64,000 bases of DNA from Siphonodentalium dalli (taxonomy: Eukaryota > Mollusca > Scaphopoda > Gadilida > Siphonodentaliidae), in contig CP136066.1 of the NCBI GenBank assembly GCA_032622095.1, positions 204,498,978-204,562,977 of the forward strand, given 5' to 3'. Below, piece by piece: positions 33,111-45,943 of this stretch (position 1 is its first letter; every line of letters begins with the position of its first letter). The notes under the pieces were generated by a model. It made no database searches, had not been told where the DNA came from, and saw only the letters and a list, made by a program, of their open reading frames with translations. A program made the translations under genes and the position numbers.

Positions 33111-36100
33111 TGGATATTTCATAAGGTCGGGTGCTTTTTCAGGGAGCGACAGGAAATCGAATAAACTCGGAATTAGACATCTTTTACATCTGAATAATTA
33201 ATAGTTATCATTAACTTGTATTCTATTGTTGTGTATTTGTGTAATGTATGTTTATTGTACATGTATATGGCACCGGTCACATGTGGTTGTATTATGTCAT
33301 TTAATCTATCTACTGGCATTGGCTTGTTTCTCAGATCGCTCGGATTGGCCAAATACCACTTTAGAAAAATAACGGTACTAATTTGCCTCACCAACGTTAT
33401 AGCATTATAGCAATTTAGCAGGGCCACTTAACCAGGGGTGTATACGGGTGATAGTTTCGAAACAATATTTATCAGGAAATTGAGACCAATCTATTTGCCA
33501 GGACTATTGATTTTCATTTGACATATGTTTGACCAACTGGTCGCCCATACATGGCCATATATATCACAAATCTACCTTTAGAACTATACAAAGAATGGGT
33601 GCGATGTCTTGGAACTAAGTACTGTTGGACAGTTTCAAGTAATTATAACAGTGGATTATATTGGCCGGAACACAGTCGTGATACAGGGCCTTGAACCTAC
33701 GTCACCGGAAGGGTAACCCTACATCAAAATAACTGTAAATAAAGTTCGACTCGCTACTTCGACATCGTTTTTTAAATAAATACAATCGATTTCGATGTAG
33801 TATTATAAGCAAAGGAGCTATTCGACCTGCAAATCTCAACAAATACAGAAACCGAAAATCGGAAAGAATTGCTTATAATGAGAATTTCGCGTTCGCAATT
33901 CAAAATCGCGTCCGATTTCCTATTTTCGTGCAGGTGTTAACGCCAACATTTCATGTTCTCCGCGCCCTCAACTCATTTAAAAACCGTATACATTGAGTTT
34001 CGGGATATTATAAATGCTAAAATTTGAATCAATAACAAAAAAATAACTTCTCCGTGGTTTGTTTGTAAATTTCTTAAGACACAAAGAATTTTTATGAATT
34101 TGTCTATTAATGGTAACGCCCACATCGCGTTGACGCTCACATAATATTGGCCTGTTTGCACTAACAATTGAGTCACCATCCGTATAATCCGGTAGATGAA
34201 CTATTAACGATCGTGTTCACATATACACACTCTGTTAAATGCGTTACCATACACAAATGGCTGTTATAGAGATATCAATATACTATTTGATAATACTATA
34301 TATAAAGACGAACATAAATTCATGGCATAATCAGGGAAAATTATTGTTTTTATGTTCTCGTTGTATATTCGGTAGTTTAATTAAGTGTATGTCATGTCAT
34401 TCGTTCTCTTATTCCATATTCATTCTAGTATTACTTTGTTATTCCAGTCTATTTCCGTTGGTTGAATCCATGTTAATTTGTTCATATTTCCAGTTTCGTC
34501 TGATAGTTGTCGTTAAAACATTATCATGCAATAAAGATTTCTTTAATTATATTCTATTACTAACATTCATTGTTTACCCATGTTTATTGATAATGAATTG
34601 AATGTGTTATTCGGTCCAGGAAACTTCGTTGTCAAACAATTAATCTGGTCACGCATCAATTATATTCGCAATCCAAAACCAAAACATCGGGATATATGTA
34701 ACGGATAAATACATTTTCAAACACCCTATCCCATCATCAGTCAATAATCATAAATATGTTTAGGTACTCAAGTCCCAAAAACTAATTGGTCACATATATA
34801 TTAACTATAGCAGGTTATATAGTGAATTGTGAACATAATATGGTTCCTGTGGCTGGATATTCATTTAGCTTGGTTATGTTTAACATTATATATTACAAAA
34901 TTTTATATAAACTGGATATTCCGTTTATTGAATACTTTTTGCATACAAAAATGATATATATACAAGGAAAAAAACTAACTTAAAGTTGAATAGAAGAAAA
35001 AATTACAACAAAAAGAGGCTTGTTGTGTCGTCTAAGAGGGGGGTCTACAAAAGAAATTCCGTATATAGGGACGGGGTGGGTGGGTGGTCCAGAGGCGGAA
35101 AAAATCGTGCTTGTAATTTTTTTCTATATAGCTATATATAGCAGCTATAGTGACACTTCAGCCTCAGATTTAGCAACATTCTGGATTTCACAGGATCCCG
35201 GACCACTTCACAGTGGACCACCGTAATAGCGTTCAGGAAACTTATTATCAGCGGAAGAAATATTTAGTAACACAATTAATATATTACCCAGTTGTATTAC
35301 TTGAATAAAAGTAATAAAACATAAAAACTGTATCACAAATTGGATACTACATGGTGAATACTCAGTGATGACTATATATCATTAACATGATTGTTGCATA
35401 ACATGAAATTGAAAAGGGTATCTCATAAATTTCTAATGTCTGAAATACTGTCTTGTGCTGGCATGTAATAAAATTCATTCCTTCTGGTTATTTCTCATCT
35501 TGAATGATTGCAAGTAATGTTAATTTGCAACAATTATCTAAATAAAACTGAATTGGTCATGATGAATGACCGTTAACTGTTTACTGCTCAGACAATCCCA
35601 ACTGAAGGTGACACTATTCTCATTGAATTTCCGAACTTCATCTTGGAGCTTTACTGCTCAACAAGACTAAACTAAAATACTAATTGTATACTGTTATCAC
35701 TTACAAATAGATGAACTGAAATAAAGTGGTGCATTCAGATGCATTAAGAAATTACATTCAATTCTTCATGCTGGTCTATCACCATACCTAACCACATCAA
35801 AATTCGACGACCGACACTTAACTTATATTGCAAAAGCTTTGTACGGACTGAATTTCATGAAGTCGAACAGGGCCCATAATTCTGGTAGGCATTAATAGTC
35901 ACAACCCGTGATATTATGCATATTCGTTCCCCATTTCTGGTCCGTAACCATGCCATAGGGCATACAAATATGACAACCGACACTTGAGTTATAATGCAAA
36001 ATGAGTGTACGGACGGACGGCTCGAGACGTCAACTATATACCCGCCGACTAATATTGGGCGGTATAATAACCATATATCTATGTGTATATATACCTAACC

Positions 36101-36440
36101 AAAAACAATTCCCCTCCCCAACCCCACCCCGGTGGAGAAGACTTAAAAGAGTTCTTTGGTCATCTACAAATAATTGTGGAACCCCTGACCTGTTTACCAC
36201 TATTTACACTGGTCAGTGTTCTCTGTCAGACACAACACACTCGATTTATTAAGGCTATAATGGGGTCTATGGGGCGATTTGTGACATGTAATGTACCTGC
36301 CCAATGCTTTATTATTGTTGTTAGATACTGAAAACACCAGGAAACGTCTGGAAATACAGTTTATCTTTCGTTTTTTCTGATCTGTGTTTACCAATTAGTA
36401 AGACAGTTAACACAGTTATTGAAGAACGGTTAAAAAAAAC
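33111..36440. other. Low-copy AT-rich DNA, no gene supported
   Basis: Several frames of 60-120 codons occur, the longest at 34239-34601. They are hydrophobic AT-rich readings without domain or splice support. A GGGTGGGTGGTCC fragment at 35030-35110 belongs to the dispersed family of 15640-16170. Confidence 0.4.
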
Positions 36441-36600
36441 TCTGAAATTTTGATAAAAACATGAGAAAGAGGGGGTGGGTCCCCAAACTTTTGGAGGAAA
36501 AAAATATTTTTTGGGGTGGTGGGAAAAAAACTTTTTGGTGTGCAATTTTTTTCCAGACACCCCCCCCCCCCCCCCCCCCCTGGCTGGCTCAACCAATTTT
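36440..36600. repeat. Fragment of the GGGTGGGTCC/TTTTTCC dispersed family with poly-C run
   Basis: GGGGGTGGGTCCCCAAACTT, ACTTTTTGGTGTGCAATTTTTTTCC, then a poly-C run at about 36559-36581. Same word order as 15640-16170. Confidence 0.5.
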
Positions 36601-36655
36601 CGTAGCTGGTTATCTAGCTAAGCCGGCTTAGTCACGACGTTCGTGGCTGACGAAA

Positions 36656-36724
36656 TATGGCGGCTCAGTCGTCTGAGACGTTATCATTCAGAGTATTTCG
36701 TTTCCGAAATTTTCCTAATACCCG
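36656..36724 (+). CDS. Possible first coding exon, unidentified
   Basis: ATGGCGGCTCAGTCG opens MAAQSSETLSFRVFRFRNFPNTR in a locally GC-richer setting with an A three bases before the ATG. The frame ends soon after in a possible but weak donor (CCG|GTTATA). No downstream exon was found and the peptide is not recognised. It could equally be chance. Confidence 0.2.
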
Positions 36725-36739
36725 GTTATAGACACCCGC

Positions 36740-38010
36740 TGGTTTTAGCGTTTGTTGTGAACCCGTATAATTCCAGACCACGCATGTTTTTTTTTTGGTG
36801 TTGGGCTTTTCCGTTATGGCGAGAATACACGAAGGACTCAGAAAATGACCGGCAGGGATGTACTATGTAGTTTCCCATCTATACAATCGGTATAAGTTAC
36901 ATTGCGACTTCTGTCGACTTCAGACGGCTATCATCACTGCATGTCATCTTGCGATATATGCATGCATCATTGAATGCTGAATCCGATAGTATTGATATAT
37001 AATATGTCAAACTAATTTCTATTACCTTAAATTCTACATGTTATGTGCATATATTAACAAATATCAGCGAAATGAGACTGAATCGTGTCGAAATAAACGA
37101 TTTCGCCATCGGCAGTCACTGCATTTAATTAGTATATAAGAATGACGGTGTGTGTTCTCAATTTAGATATAACATTTGTAAAAATAACTACTTTGAACAA
37201 GATTATTCTCCACTTCTATTCGACCACCTTACCGGAGTGTTTCACATCACTTTAAAAGTTTTTTCTTTTATTAATTTCAGAAACATTTGAATTTGAAACA
37301 AAAATGTAATAATACAACGTAAAGCTTCTTCCTGGTTCAACTCAAGCAGTGGCGATATTGCGATTTATTCATTTATCAAAGTTTGGTTTATTTTAGCCTA
37401 TAATTATACATGTATATGATGCATCAACCAGAATGACCCTTTTTCTTATTCCCTATAATAATATTGATTTATAAAGGACATATAATAACTTATTATTTTA
37501 TTCATTTGTCTTGTGATAGTTATTCCGTGAAAAACGTATTAATTAGCTTGCCACAAGTGAAGTAGTCTACTTTTGAGCCGATGTATACCGATTCGCATCG
37601 GCAATATTCGGGGATCTTATAGCGAGGGAAGAATTATACTCTTGCTCTTCCATAAGTTCCATTAACTGTGAAGGCATACACTACTCACTAGTCCTAAAAC
37701 TAATTGTGATATTCGGCAAGTGAAAGAAAGAATTCAGCCAAATTGCCGATTTTGGAATCAAATGTTGACTATATGTAGGCGTTACCATTTATGTCACAAT
37801 TCCAGTATTAAAAGTCAATGTAGGCGTTACCATTTCAAAACTCTGAAACATGCCTCGAAAATTGGTGACGGAAACCACCTGAACGCGATAATCTTTACAA
37901 CCGTTACATATATATCTCGGTATAGATGACTGTGAGCTAGCAAACAATGTTTTACAGCTCATAAGCAATGAATTTTTTAGTGGTTTATGAACATAGTTTG
38001 CAAAAACGAT
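36740..38010. other. Low-copy DNA, no gene supported
   Basis: A small direct repeat (TGTAGGCGTTACCATTT at about 37775 and 37820) is the only structure noticed. Confidence 0.4.
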
Positions 38011-38020
38011 AAATACTCAC

Positions 38021-38046
38021 TTCGAGTCGCACCGAGCAGCCGCCAT
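38021..38046 (-). CDS. Possible first coding exon on minus, unidentified
   Basis: Read on minus, CCGAAAAATGGCGGCTGCTC starts a frame MAAARCDSK that is cut by a very strong donor (CGAA|GTGAGTAT) after 26 coding bases, phase 2. It is upstream of, and on the same strand as, the annexin exons, so it might be that gene's first exon. About 19.6 kb and at least one unseen exon would separate them. The evidence is only the initiation context and the donor. Confidence 0.3.
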
Positions 38047-38534
38047 TTTTCGGTGAAAAACTTTGTTTTATGACGTAGGTTCCAGGCCCTGTGTATTGAA
38101 GACACGGTTGACCAAACTTCAATTGTCAAAATTAAATGTATACTATATATATCGCGCATGCTGTGGCTATTTCCGAAACGCGAATGATTAATATGTGGTG
38201 TCATTTTATACATAACATAATCGTACTATAGAATGTACACATGAGAATTAAATTGTAATTCATTACATTATGAATACTATACGAACAGCTATCAGTTAAT
38301 GCGGGTCAACTTTTATAGGTGCGAATATAGATCACATCTTTACCGGCGTCTCATTCGACCCCGAGGTACATTCATATATGTGTATACCCGGTACCTGAAT
38401 GTTTAGAACATTTTTGTTGCTCTTATATACACAGACAGGAGAGCATAAATTGATTCTTGATTCTCCAGTCCATGGGATCAGATTGAATGGTATAATGATA
38501 ACTACTGCTGCGTTGGATAGGTCAGAATTGTTAA

Positions 38535-38930
38535 AGGTACTCAATCCTATTAAGCACCCCTAAATTACTATTTCTTTGGCTTCAGGGGTAAAAAATATTT
38601 GATTCGAGTCGAGGAAGCCACCATCAAAGCTCAGAGTGATCAGATATTGATTTTTGAAGTTTGTTATTTCTCGAGATGTGTACGAATAATTGCCCCAGAA
38701 ACACTTATTCAAACGGACGAAGATGGATAACTCTAAAATCAAGTGGTAATAATAACGCAATTTTGACAGAGACCATCCTTTTTACGGCGTGTTTCTGTGC
38801 AACAAACAATAGAAATAACAAAACTTCAAAAATTGATATCTGATCACTCTGAACGTTGATGGGTAGGTTCCTCGACTCGAATCAAATATGTTTTACCCCC
38901 GAAGCCAAAGAAATAGTAATTTTCATCACC
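38535..38930. mobile_element. MITE family B, palindromic copy
   Basis: TTAA|AGGTACTCAATCC at the left. Two arms around GGCTTCAGGGGTAAAAAATA and TTTTACCCCCGAAGCCAAAG mirror each other with a ~30-base centre. The right terminus is lost. Confidence 0.75.
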
Positions 38931-39014
38931 CTTATGCAGAATTGAACATGCGTCTACGTTTTTTACTGTTAATTCCTTCAACCAATTTTGAAGTCTGCCG
39001 TACGTTTGTTGAAC

Positions 39015-39160
39015 TTATTATCTGAACATTTCTCACCAATTACATGAATTAGAAATCCTTCTGAACTTATATTATCTGTTCGTCTGTCTGTCGTCAGCTT
39101 ATATTTACTGAACACCCCCCCCCCCCATGAATAATAGACTATTCCAATTTCAAATCTGTA
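39015..39160. repeat. Dispersed repeat (ATCTGAACATTTCTCACCAAT)
   Basis: Same family as 13930-14065 and 15380-15510, here with a poly-C run at about 39113-39126. Confidence 0.55.
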
Positions 39161-39515
39161 CTTTCTAACGAATGGGATGGTCCATTAAGTAAATAAAGCA
39201 TTATGCACCCGGTAACTTGTATTGTGCTTGAGCTGCACGAATCTGGGAATTAATGGACTGTGTATACATAATTTGCAGCTCAGAAGTAAATGGTCTTACA
39301 TAATTGAGGATGTTCAAGTTGACGCACGTTAGTTTCTACTGGCATAATTATATATTCAATGGGTCCTTTTTCCTGCGAATTCAGCGGGCCATATAATCAT
39401 GTAGCTCTGTTCTCTGGTTTGCTAAATGTATGATACCTATATGAACATCTCCTATGGTACCTATATATACATTTCTGCTGTTGTATACCTATATACTGTA
39501 TAGGTATGTCATAAT

Positions 39516-40360
<845 letters not shown>

Positions 40361-41014
40361 CCTTTCATGGCGGGTTGGTGCAGAATTAGAGATCATGTGC
40401 CAGTCCATTCTCTTATATACGCGAGTCTCACACAGGGAGTCTGGCATATATATATATACTAGCAGGTGGACCCGACTTCGTCCTGGCTGTTTCCCCTCTG
40501 CTTTTCGGCGAATTGCGCGATTTGACATTGAATTGTCCATTTTGAAGGTCAAGGTCAGGTCGGGGTCACGATTTGACCCGTCCAAAACACTCAGTGGACA
40601 AAAGAAACCCTATGTATAAAATTTCGTCGAAATCCCATCAAAATTGGCGATTTGACCTTGAATTGACCCGATTTAAAGGTCAAGGTCACGTCGTACGGGC
40701 AAATGAATATTCTTATGAGACTCCCCATACGAAAGTACCCCCACATACCAAGTTTCATCGAAATCCCGTGATATTCGGGCGTTTGATCTTGAAATGACCC
40801 GTTTCAAGGTCAAGGTCACGTCGCACGGACAAATTAATAGGCCCATGCCACCCCCGGCCGAAAATATCCCCCACATACCAAGTTTCATCGAAATCGGCTC
40901 GGCCGTTTTCGAGTTCATCGCGAACACACACACACACCCTCACCCCCTCACACACACCCTCTCACCCTCACATACACCACACACGGACACACACACAGAC
41001 AGATCTTCCAAATT

Positions 41015-41073
<59 letters not shown>

Positions 41074-41223
41074 AGAATGCATTGGCTTACAAAGTCAAGG
41101 TCTATAGGCCAATGTATTCTCGTATGGGTGACATTCATATACAAGAGAATTCATTGGCACAGGGTTTTTGTAAAAAAAAATTATGAAATTTACCGGCATG
41201 AATCCCCAGTCATGGAAGGGTTA
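40361..41223. mobile_element. Hairpin-family TTAA element split by a Helitron
   Basis: Left end TAACCCTTTCATGGCGGG at about 40358, then the left stem CCAGTCCATTCTCTTATATACG and a CTGGCATATATA arm. The other arm resumes at 41070 (ATAAGAGAATGCATTGGC), followed by a degenerate second hairpin (about 41109-41163), CACAGGGTTTTTG and the right end CAGTCATGGAAGGG|TTAA. The gap is filled by the Helitron at 40459-41072. Confidence 0.75.
40459..41072 (-). mobile_element. Non-autonomous Helitron, minus orientation
   Basis: On minus the 3' end is GTCGGGTCCACCTGCTAG followed by T. The 5' side has an (AT)n run, then TTTGGAAGATCTGTCTGTCTG. The body has three diverged ~130-bp modules, each with AAGGTCAAGGTCACGTCG and ACCAAGTTTCATCGAAATC. 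It has the same layout as the element at 58186-58742. No coding sequence. Confidence 0.75.
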
Positions 41224-41453
41224 ATACGCCATTCACCTTACAAACTGAGCGAGGAGTGGGGTCTGTTAGCATACATATATGATATGATACCTACGTCGTC
41301 GTATGCAGGCTATATACTTACCAGGTATAGCTTGCATCGTTTATGAGAATTCCGAAAGCATATACAGAGGAACGACAGACAGGCATTACCCAATGCTTAT
41401 CATTTATAGCATGGAACACTCTTCAGAGGAATGCGATTAATATGTAATCCCAA

Positions 41454-41906
41454 GCCTGCAAATAGTGTGTCTGTTGTTTGCAGAATTGGGTTCACAAAGG
41501 GTGAATTTAGTTATGTTATCCCACACAGCGAGCTAGCATCACCAAATTCATAATCAAGGGACGTCATTCTACTTATAGGCCTCATCTTCTCGGAAATATC
41601 TATATAGTCTCAAATTAACATCGTTTTTGGTTACTTTTTCCCTTCTGTGAAGTTTCGATAACCGCTAATTTGCAGAAGATAAAATGCACAATCGATGTGA
41701 ATAATGGTAAACATCACCAACTTCAACTGGGGACCTTCAATCTGATTCTAGGTCTCCCATAGAGTAGTTGAGGCATATAAGCAAAATGAGGTTCCCAGTT
41801 GGTGAAGTTGGTGACGCTACAGCCAGCCGCGTGGGATAGTATCACTAAATTCACCCTCTGGGGGGCGGGGGTGATTATTCAAATTACAGACATACTATTT
41901 GCAGGT
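41454..41906. mobile_element. MITE family E, copy 2
   Basis: GCCTGCAAATAGTGTGTCTG at the left and ACAGACATACTATTTGCAGG at the right. Shares AGGCCTCATCTTCT, AATTTGCAGAAGATAAAATG, AACATCACCAACTTCAACTG and AGGTCTCCCATAG with copy 1 (7387-7826). Confidence 0.85.
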
Positions 41907-42107
41907 TTTTGTAATCCACCTACCGAAGCCAGAGAGTGCACCCTTCAGTCTGTCCGTCAGCTCGCTACAATCGAAGTCAATCGCTGCCACAATGGTACCC
42001 TCGCCGATGTCACCCGCGGCCCTGGAAATCTTACTGTGCTGCTGGTGTCGGAACATCGCAGTATGTCAATCGTGTACTCCACTATACTCCTACACCTCCT
42101 CCCGGGT

Positions 42108-42215
42108 ATCCAATCGTCTATACCCAATCCTCCACACCGACAGGTATACACACAGAAGATAAATCGTCTATGTCCTATCCTCCACACCGACAGGTATACA
42201 CACAGAAGATTAATC
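42108..42215. repeat. 50-bp direct duplication
   Basis: TCCACACCGACAGGTATACA and CACAGAAGAT at 42131 and again at 42181. Overlapping frames up to 166 codons across 41799-42334 are not conserved with copy 1 of the adjacent MITE and are not called as genes. Confidence 0.85.
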
Positions 42216-42702
42216 CAATCAGACTTCTCGCAGAAGAAACCGGTAACGTCCGTACGTGTTCATGGTATAAAGCACATGAGAATACAACTATCCCGCTAAA
42301 TCATAACATTGGTAATAGGAATGCACAGAAATAATTAATGAGCTCACTGGCAGTATAATCCGGTACTACAACGTACACTCGGTCCAATGGGCGGCTCGCT
42401 AACAAATGACTATCGATCTATTCAAATGGCAAACGTGTTTTGTTCCATCATTCCAGAACACTGCGTTCCACTACTTGACACATCTTTTTATCGACAATTC
42501 ACGGTCTGTCAACAGTGATTATCGGACAGAACCATACCGTCATCACCAAGAATAGACTTACATGTATAGGCGATCATATTTTGCAAAATCCATAGGCTAT
42601 TTAGTGAAGATGTTATGTAGATTTAATTCAAAGGCACGCGTGCTTTGAAATTGATCACGCGTATGAACAGACGCTATTATATATGTGTTATAAGCAACTT
42701 AA

Positions 42703-43055
42703 AGGCACGGGTGGCCTTCGCGGTGGGTATACTGTTAAAATAGTCACACCAGTTAAAACTGCCATAAACAGAAAGAATATTAAAATATAGACATATTTTA
42801 TTCTTAAAACAATCATAAATATCGTGTAAATAGTATGTTATTGTCAAGTTTGTATGCTTTGTTATGTGAACAAAAGACAGGTTCTTTGTTTACATAACAA
42901 AGTGTACACACTTGACAATAACATACTATTTGCGCGACATTTATGATTGGTACAAGAACAGGGTGTATATATTTTAATATTCTTTCTGTTTATGGCGGTT
43001 TTAACGGAAGTGACTATTTTAACAGCAATACCCACCGCGAAGGCCACCCGTGCCT
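42703..43055. mobile_element. 353-bp TTAA-flanked near-complete palindrome
   Basis: TTAA at 42699-42702 and 43056-43059. The ends AGGCACGGGTGGCCTTCGCG then GTGGGTAT are perfect inverted repeats for 28 bp, and the arms keep pairing for ~165 bp on each side with a short centre (about 42885-42900). The termini AGG...CCT plus TTAA fit the other TTAA families here. It can form one long hairpin. Confidence 0.92.
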
Positions 43056-43120
43056 TTAATCGTTGAAAGTGTGCCCTTTGGCATAAATTTTGTGTGGGGC
43101 CAACATTATGGCGGCTGAAT

Positions 43121-43475
43121 GGTGTATACTATAGTACAGGAGATATTGGTCGACCTTTGCACCACCAGGACTCAACTTCACCCCACTAATGTTCTTCCTT
43201 AATATCTCCTCTGATTATTTTTTTTTGGTTGTTAACAAGGAAAAAATGGCCGCAGATACTCCAGACAAGACGACGTCCATTGTTCTTGATATGCACCAGG
43301 TCTCTTATATCGCCATTATATTAAATATAATATCACATGCGGTTTTATTTTCAACTCTATTCGTTATGCTAATATACCACGCTTACAAATCGGTCAAAAT
43401 CCAACACAAAAATCCAATATGGTGGCCAAGATGGCGGCCGATATGTGAAAATTTGGGTGAAATAAATGGGTAAAA
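43121..43475 (+). repeat. Third copy of the giant inverted repeat's terminus, with a membrane-type frame
   Basis: Matches the complement of 32655-32866 and the outer arms at 28118 and 31700. A frame from ATG at 43246 (good context AAAATGG) to 43473 reads MAADTPDKTTSIVLDMHQVS, then a hydrophobic segment YIAIILNIISHAVLFSTLFVMLIY, then AYKSVKIQHKNPIW. The right-arm copy keeps the same frame as HQVSLIAIIV.MIAHAVLFS, then ARFVMLIYNPYKLAKIRHQN. The left-arm copy keeps it until a stop after LIYNLTN. It may be an element-encoded single-pass peptide or a chance frame. No family recognised. Confidence 0.5.
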
Positions 43476-43755
43476 CGATATACTTTACTTTTACTTTGAG
43501 CATTTTAGAAGTCACCAAAAATATGAAGATGGTAGTCGGTAACGAGACATACTTGTTTTCTTCTTTCTCAAAAGAATGTTATTTTGGTCGTTCGTTTCTA
43601 GTTTCTACTTAAATTATGATAAAGATTAATCCTCTGTTCGATAAAAAATGGGCCTGCATGGAAATAATGGTTGGCATCTTCAATGCATAACGTTCTACAC
43701 CAAAGACAGTGTCTTTCGGTGCTTTTGCTGGGTCCAAACGGGTTGTTTTATTTAA

Positions 43756-44146
43756 CCCTTTACCCAACAAACCGGCCAAAAACGGCCAAATAAAGCTGCA
43801 ACAGCCTAAAATATCTTGGGTCTGTCTCAATAAAACCATACAAATATGGATATAATTGGAACCGGCTCATTGACCACCTTGTGATGGTTACAGTTATGCC
43901 CTGTGCCAATGCATTCTCTTATATATGCGAGTCGACCATAGGTCGCCTCGCATATATAAGAGAATGCATTGGCCTAAAAAAATCTGTTTTTAACACTTTT
44001 TACCATTTTTTCTTACATTCTTTAACAATTTTATAATTTTTAATGTGTTAAGCCAATGCATTCTCTTATATATGCGAGACGACCTATGGTCGACTCGCAT
44101 ATATAAGAGAATGCATTGGCACAGGGCCGTTCTGTTGGGTAAAGGG
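43756..44146. mobile_element. MITE family A, two hairpins, copy 2
   Basis: TTAA|CCCTTTACCCAACA and TGTTGGGTAAAGGG|TTAA. Interior and both hairpins correspond base for base, with few changes, to 13443-13844. Confidence 0.92.
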
Positions 44147-44250
44147 TTAATATAAACTATATCCACACACAAAAACAAAATTTGCACTGTCTCAAAAATC
44201 AAATTTGCTTCTATATACACAGGATTTGTAGAAACTAAAATGGAAATGGA

Positions 44251-44506
44251 CTGTACACTAAATATGGCCATTTATGGGACCATCTCCTTTTATACTCAAC
44301 AGAATATATGTAACAAAAGAATGAATGGCTGGAGTCATAAATTCATTTTCATTATAATTACCATGTTGTTTGCATTGTTCATAGGACACACAAGTGTATT
44401 TTGCACTATAAGCCATGGCTCCAATCCATTCATTTGTTGCATATATTCTTTTGAGTATAAAAGGAGATTGTCCAATAAATGGCCGGGTTTAGTATACAGT
44501 GCCCCT
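44251..44506. mobile_element. MITE family F, palindromic copy
   Basis: ACTGTACACTAAATATGGCC at the left pairs with GGCCGGGTTTAGTATACAGT at the right. CTCCTTTTATACTCAACAGA pairs with the AGTATAAAAGGAG arm. TTAA follows at 44507-44510. Confidence 0.8.
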
Positions 44507-44514
44507 TTAACAGA

Positions 44515-44914
44515 TAAATATATATGTTGTAAAGTCCCACGTGGTGTTTTCAGTTGGTGCCACTGCATAGTTCTCCTAGACACACAATACCCGGTCGATG
44601 CCTTAGAACTTCCATCAAAGACCGAGGTTAAAATTTCCATCGATTTGTATTATAAATGTTAGTGGGTGCATTGAAGGGTGCCCGGTGCTGGCATGAATAA
44701 TTTAACTTTATTGATGTTTAACGATTAATCGACTGGACAGTCAGGAGATGATATTGTCAACGCAGATAACACACCTTCCTGCTGACTTCAATCGAAGAAC
44801 TAACCTGTATTCTCAGACAGACAAGAATATGACTGTCGGAGATGACACGACTAGCACGTGCGAGCCATGCACAGGTGCACATGTGCCATCAGGTATAACC
44901 CTTTCCCGGCACGG
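44515..44914. other. Low-copy DNA, no gene supported
   Basis: No family recognised. Confidence 0.35.
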
Positions 44915-44958
44915 GGGATTTTCCGGGCACGTATGCCGGGGTGGGTGGGTCTTCGATG

Positions 44959-45935
44959 CAGGGATGTGGCTAGAGGGGGGTGTGGGGGGTGTATCACCCC
45001 CCATCTTTGGTCAAAATTTTCAACAGTTGGAAATTTCATACCTGCCAAAACATTAGTTGGAATGGTCATCAGTTGGAAATTTTTCCAACCTTAGGGGGGT
45101 GACAGGTTGGACATTTCCAACACTTGGAAAGCTTGTGTCCTGGTCCTCCCCCCGTGGCTAGTCAAAACTGCTACTAAATTTAAGAAAACAATATTGTCAT
45201 ACATTTGGTCAACATTGTCATTGGAATTGTCATCATTTGGAAATTTTCCAACCTAAGTGGGGGGTGTCAGGTTTGAAATTTCCAACTCTAAGAAGACTTG
45301 AGGCTAGTCTTAGATGCTAGGATTTTTCGATTTTCTTGTTCAGATTTCAAAATTTTCGAACACCGGGCCGAACCATGGTCGGCCCGGTGTGTCACTGTCC
45401 CTCCCCCGTGACCAATACAAAACTGCTAATTAGTTTAACAAAACAATAGTTTAGTAAATTCGGTCAAACTTGTGGACTGAAATGGTCATCAGTTGGAGAA
45501 TTTTCCAACCTAAGAGGGAGTATGATGTTTGAAATTTCCAACACTATAGGGAAGCTTCAGTTGAGGCCAGTCTAGATGCTAGGATTTGCGATTTTCTTGT
45601 ATACCAAATTTTCTCACACCGGGCTGAACAAACATGGACGGACACAATGGTGTCTTACCCGTAGCCGTGTGCATTTGTCTGGAGTAGGCTACTATATAGA
45701 TGTTAGGATTTATGCAATTCTCAGGTAAAGTATCTGAATTTTCTTATACCGGGAATATAGAACAACATAGTTTATGAATACATGTGATATTAGGCCTGAG
45801 GACTGATGTGCAAGGGGGTGCAAATGGAATTATGCAAAACTTGTGTTTGGTGTCTGATTCTGATTCAAGGGGGGGGTGCAATTGGAATTTCCCAAGGTGG
45901 ACACCCCCAACGGAGACCCTCTAGCCACATCCCTG
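44959..45935. mobile_element. Non-autonomous hAT element, 977 bp, 8-bp target duplication
   Basis: Ends CAGGGATGTGGCTAGAGGG and its exact complement, flanked by the identical 8-mer CTTCGATG at 44951-44958 and 45936-45943. The unoccupied sequence is seen in the related repeat at 15680-15740. The interior consists of about three diverged modules with GTCATCAGTTGGAAATTTTCC and GGATTTTTCGATTTTCTTG. A strong 11-bp hairpin (CACCGGGCCGA-ACCATGG-TCGGCCCGGTG) lies at 45361-45389. No transposase. Confidence 0.93.
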
Positions 45936-45943
45936 CTTCGATG

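Noticed and set aside
33173..33427. 84-codon minus frame containing WYLANPSDLRNKPMPVDRLN
   Set aside because: It looks somewhat protein-like but has no recognised family, no conserved copy and no clear splice sites.
41799..42334. 166- and 132-codon overlapping plus frames
   Set aside because: They begin inside a MITE, overlap one another and a 50-bp duplication, and show no domain.
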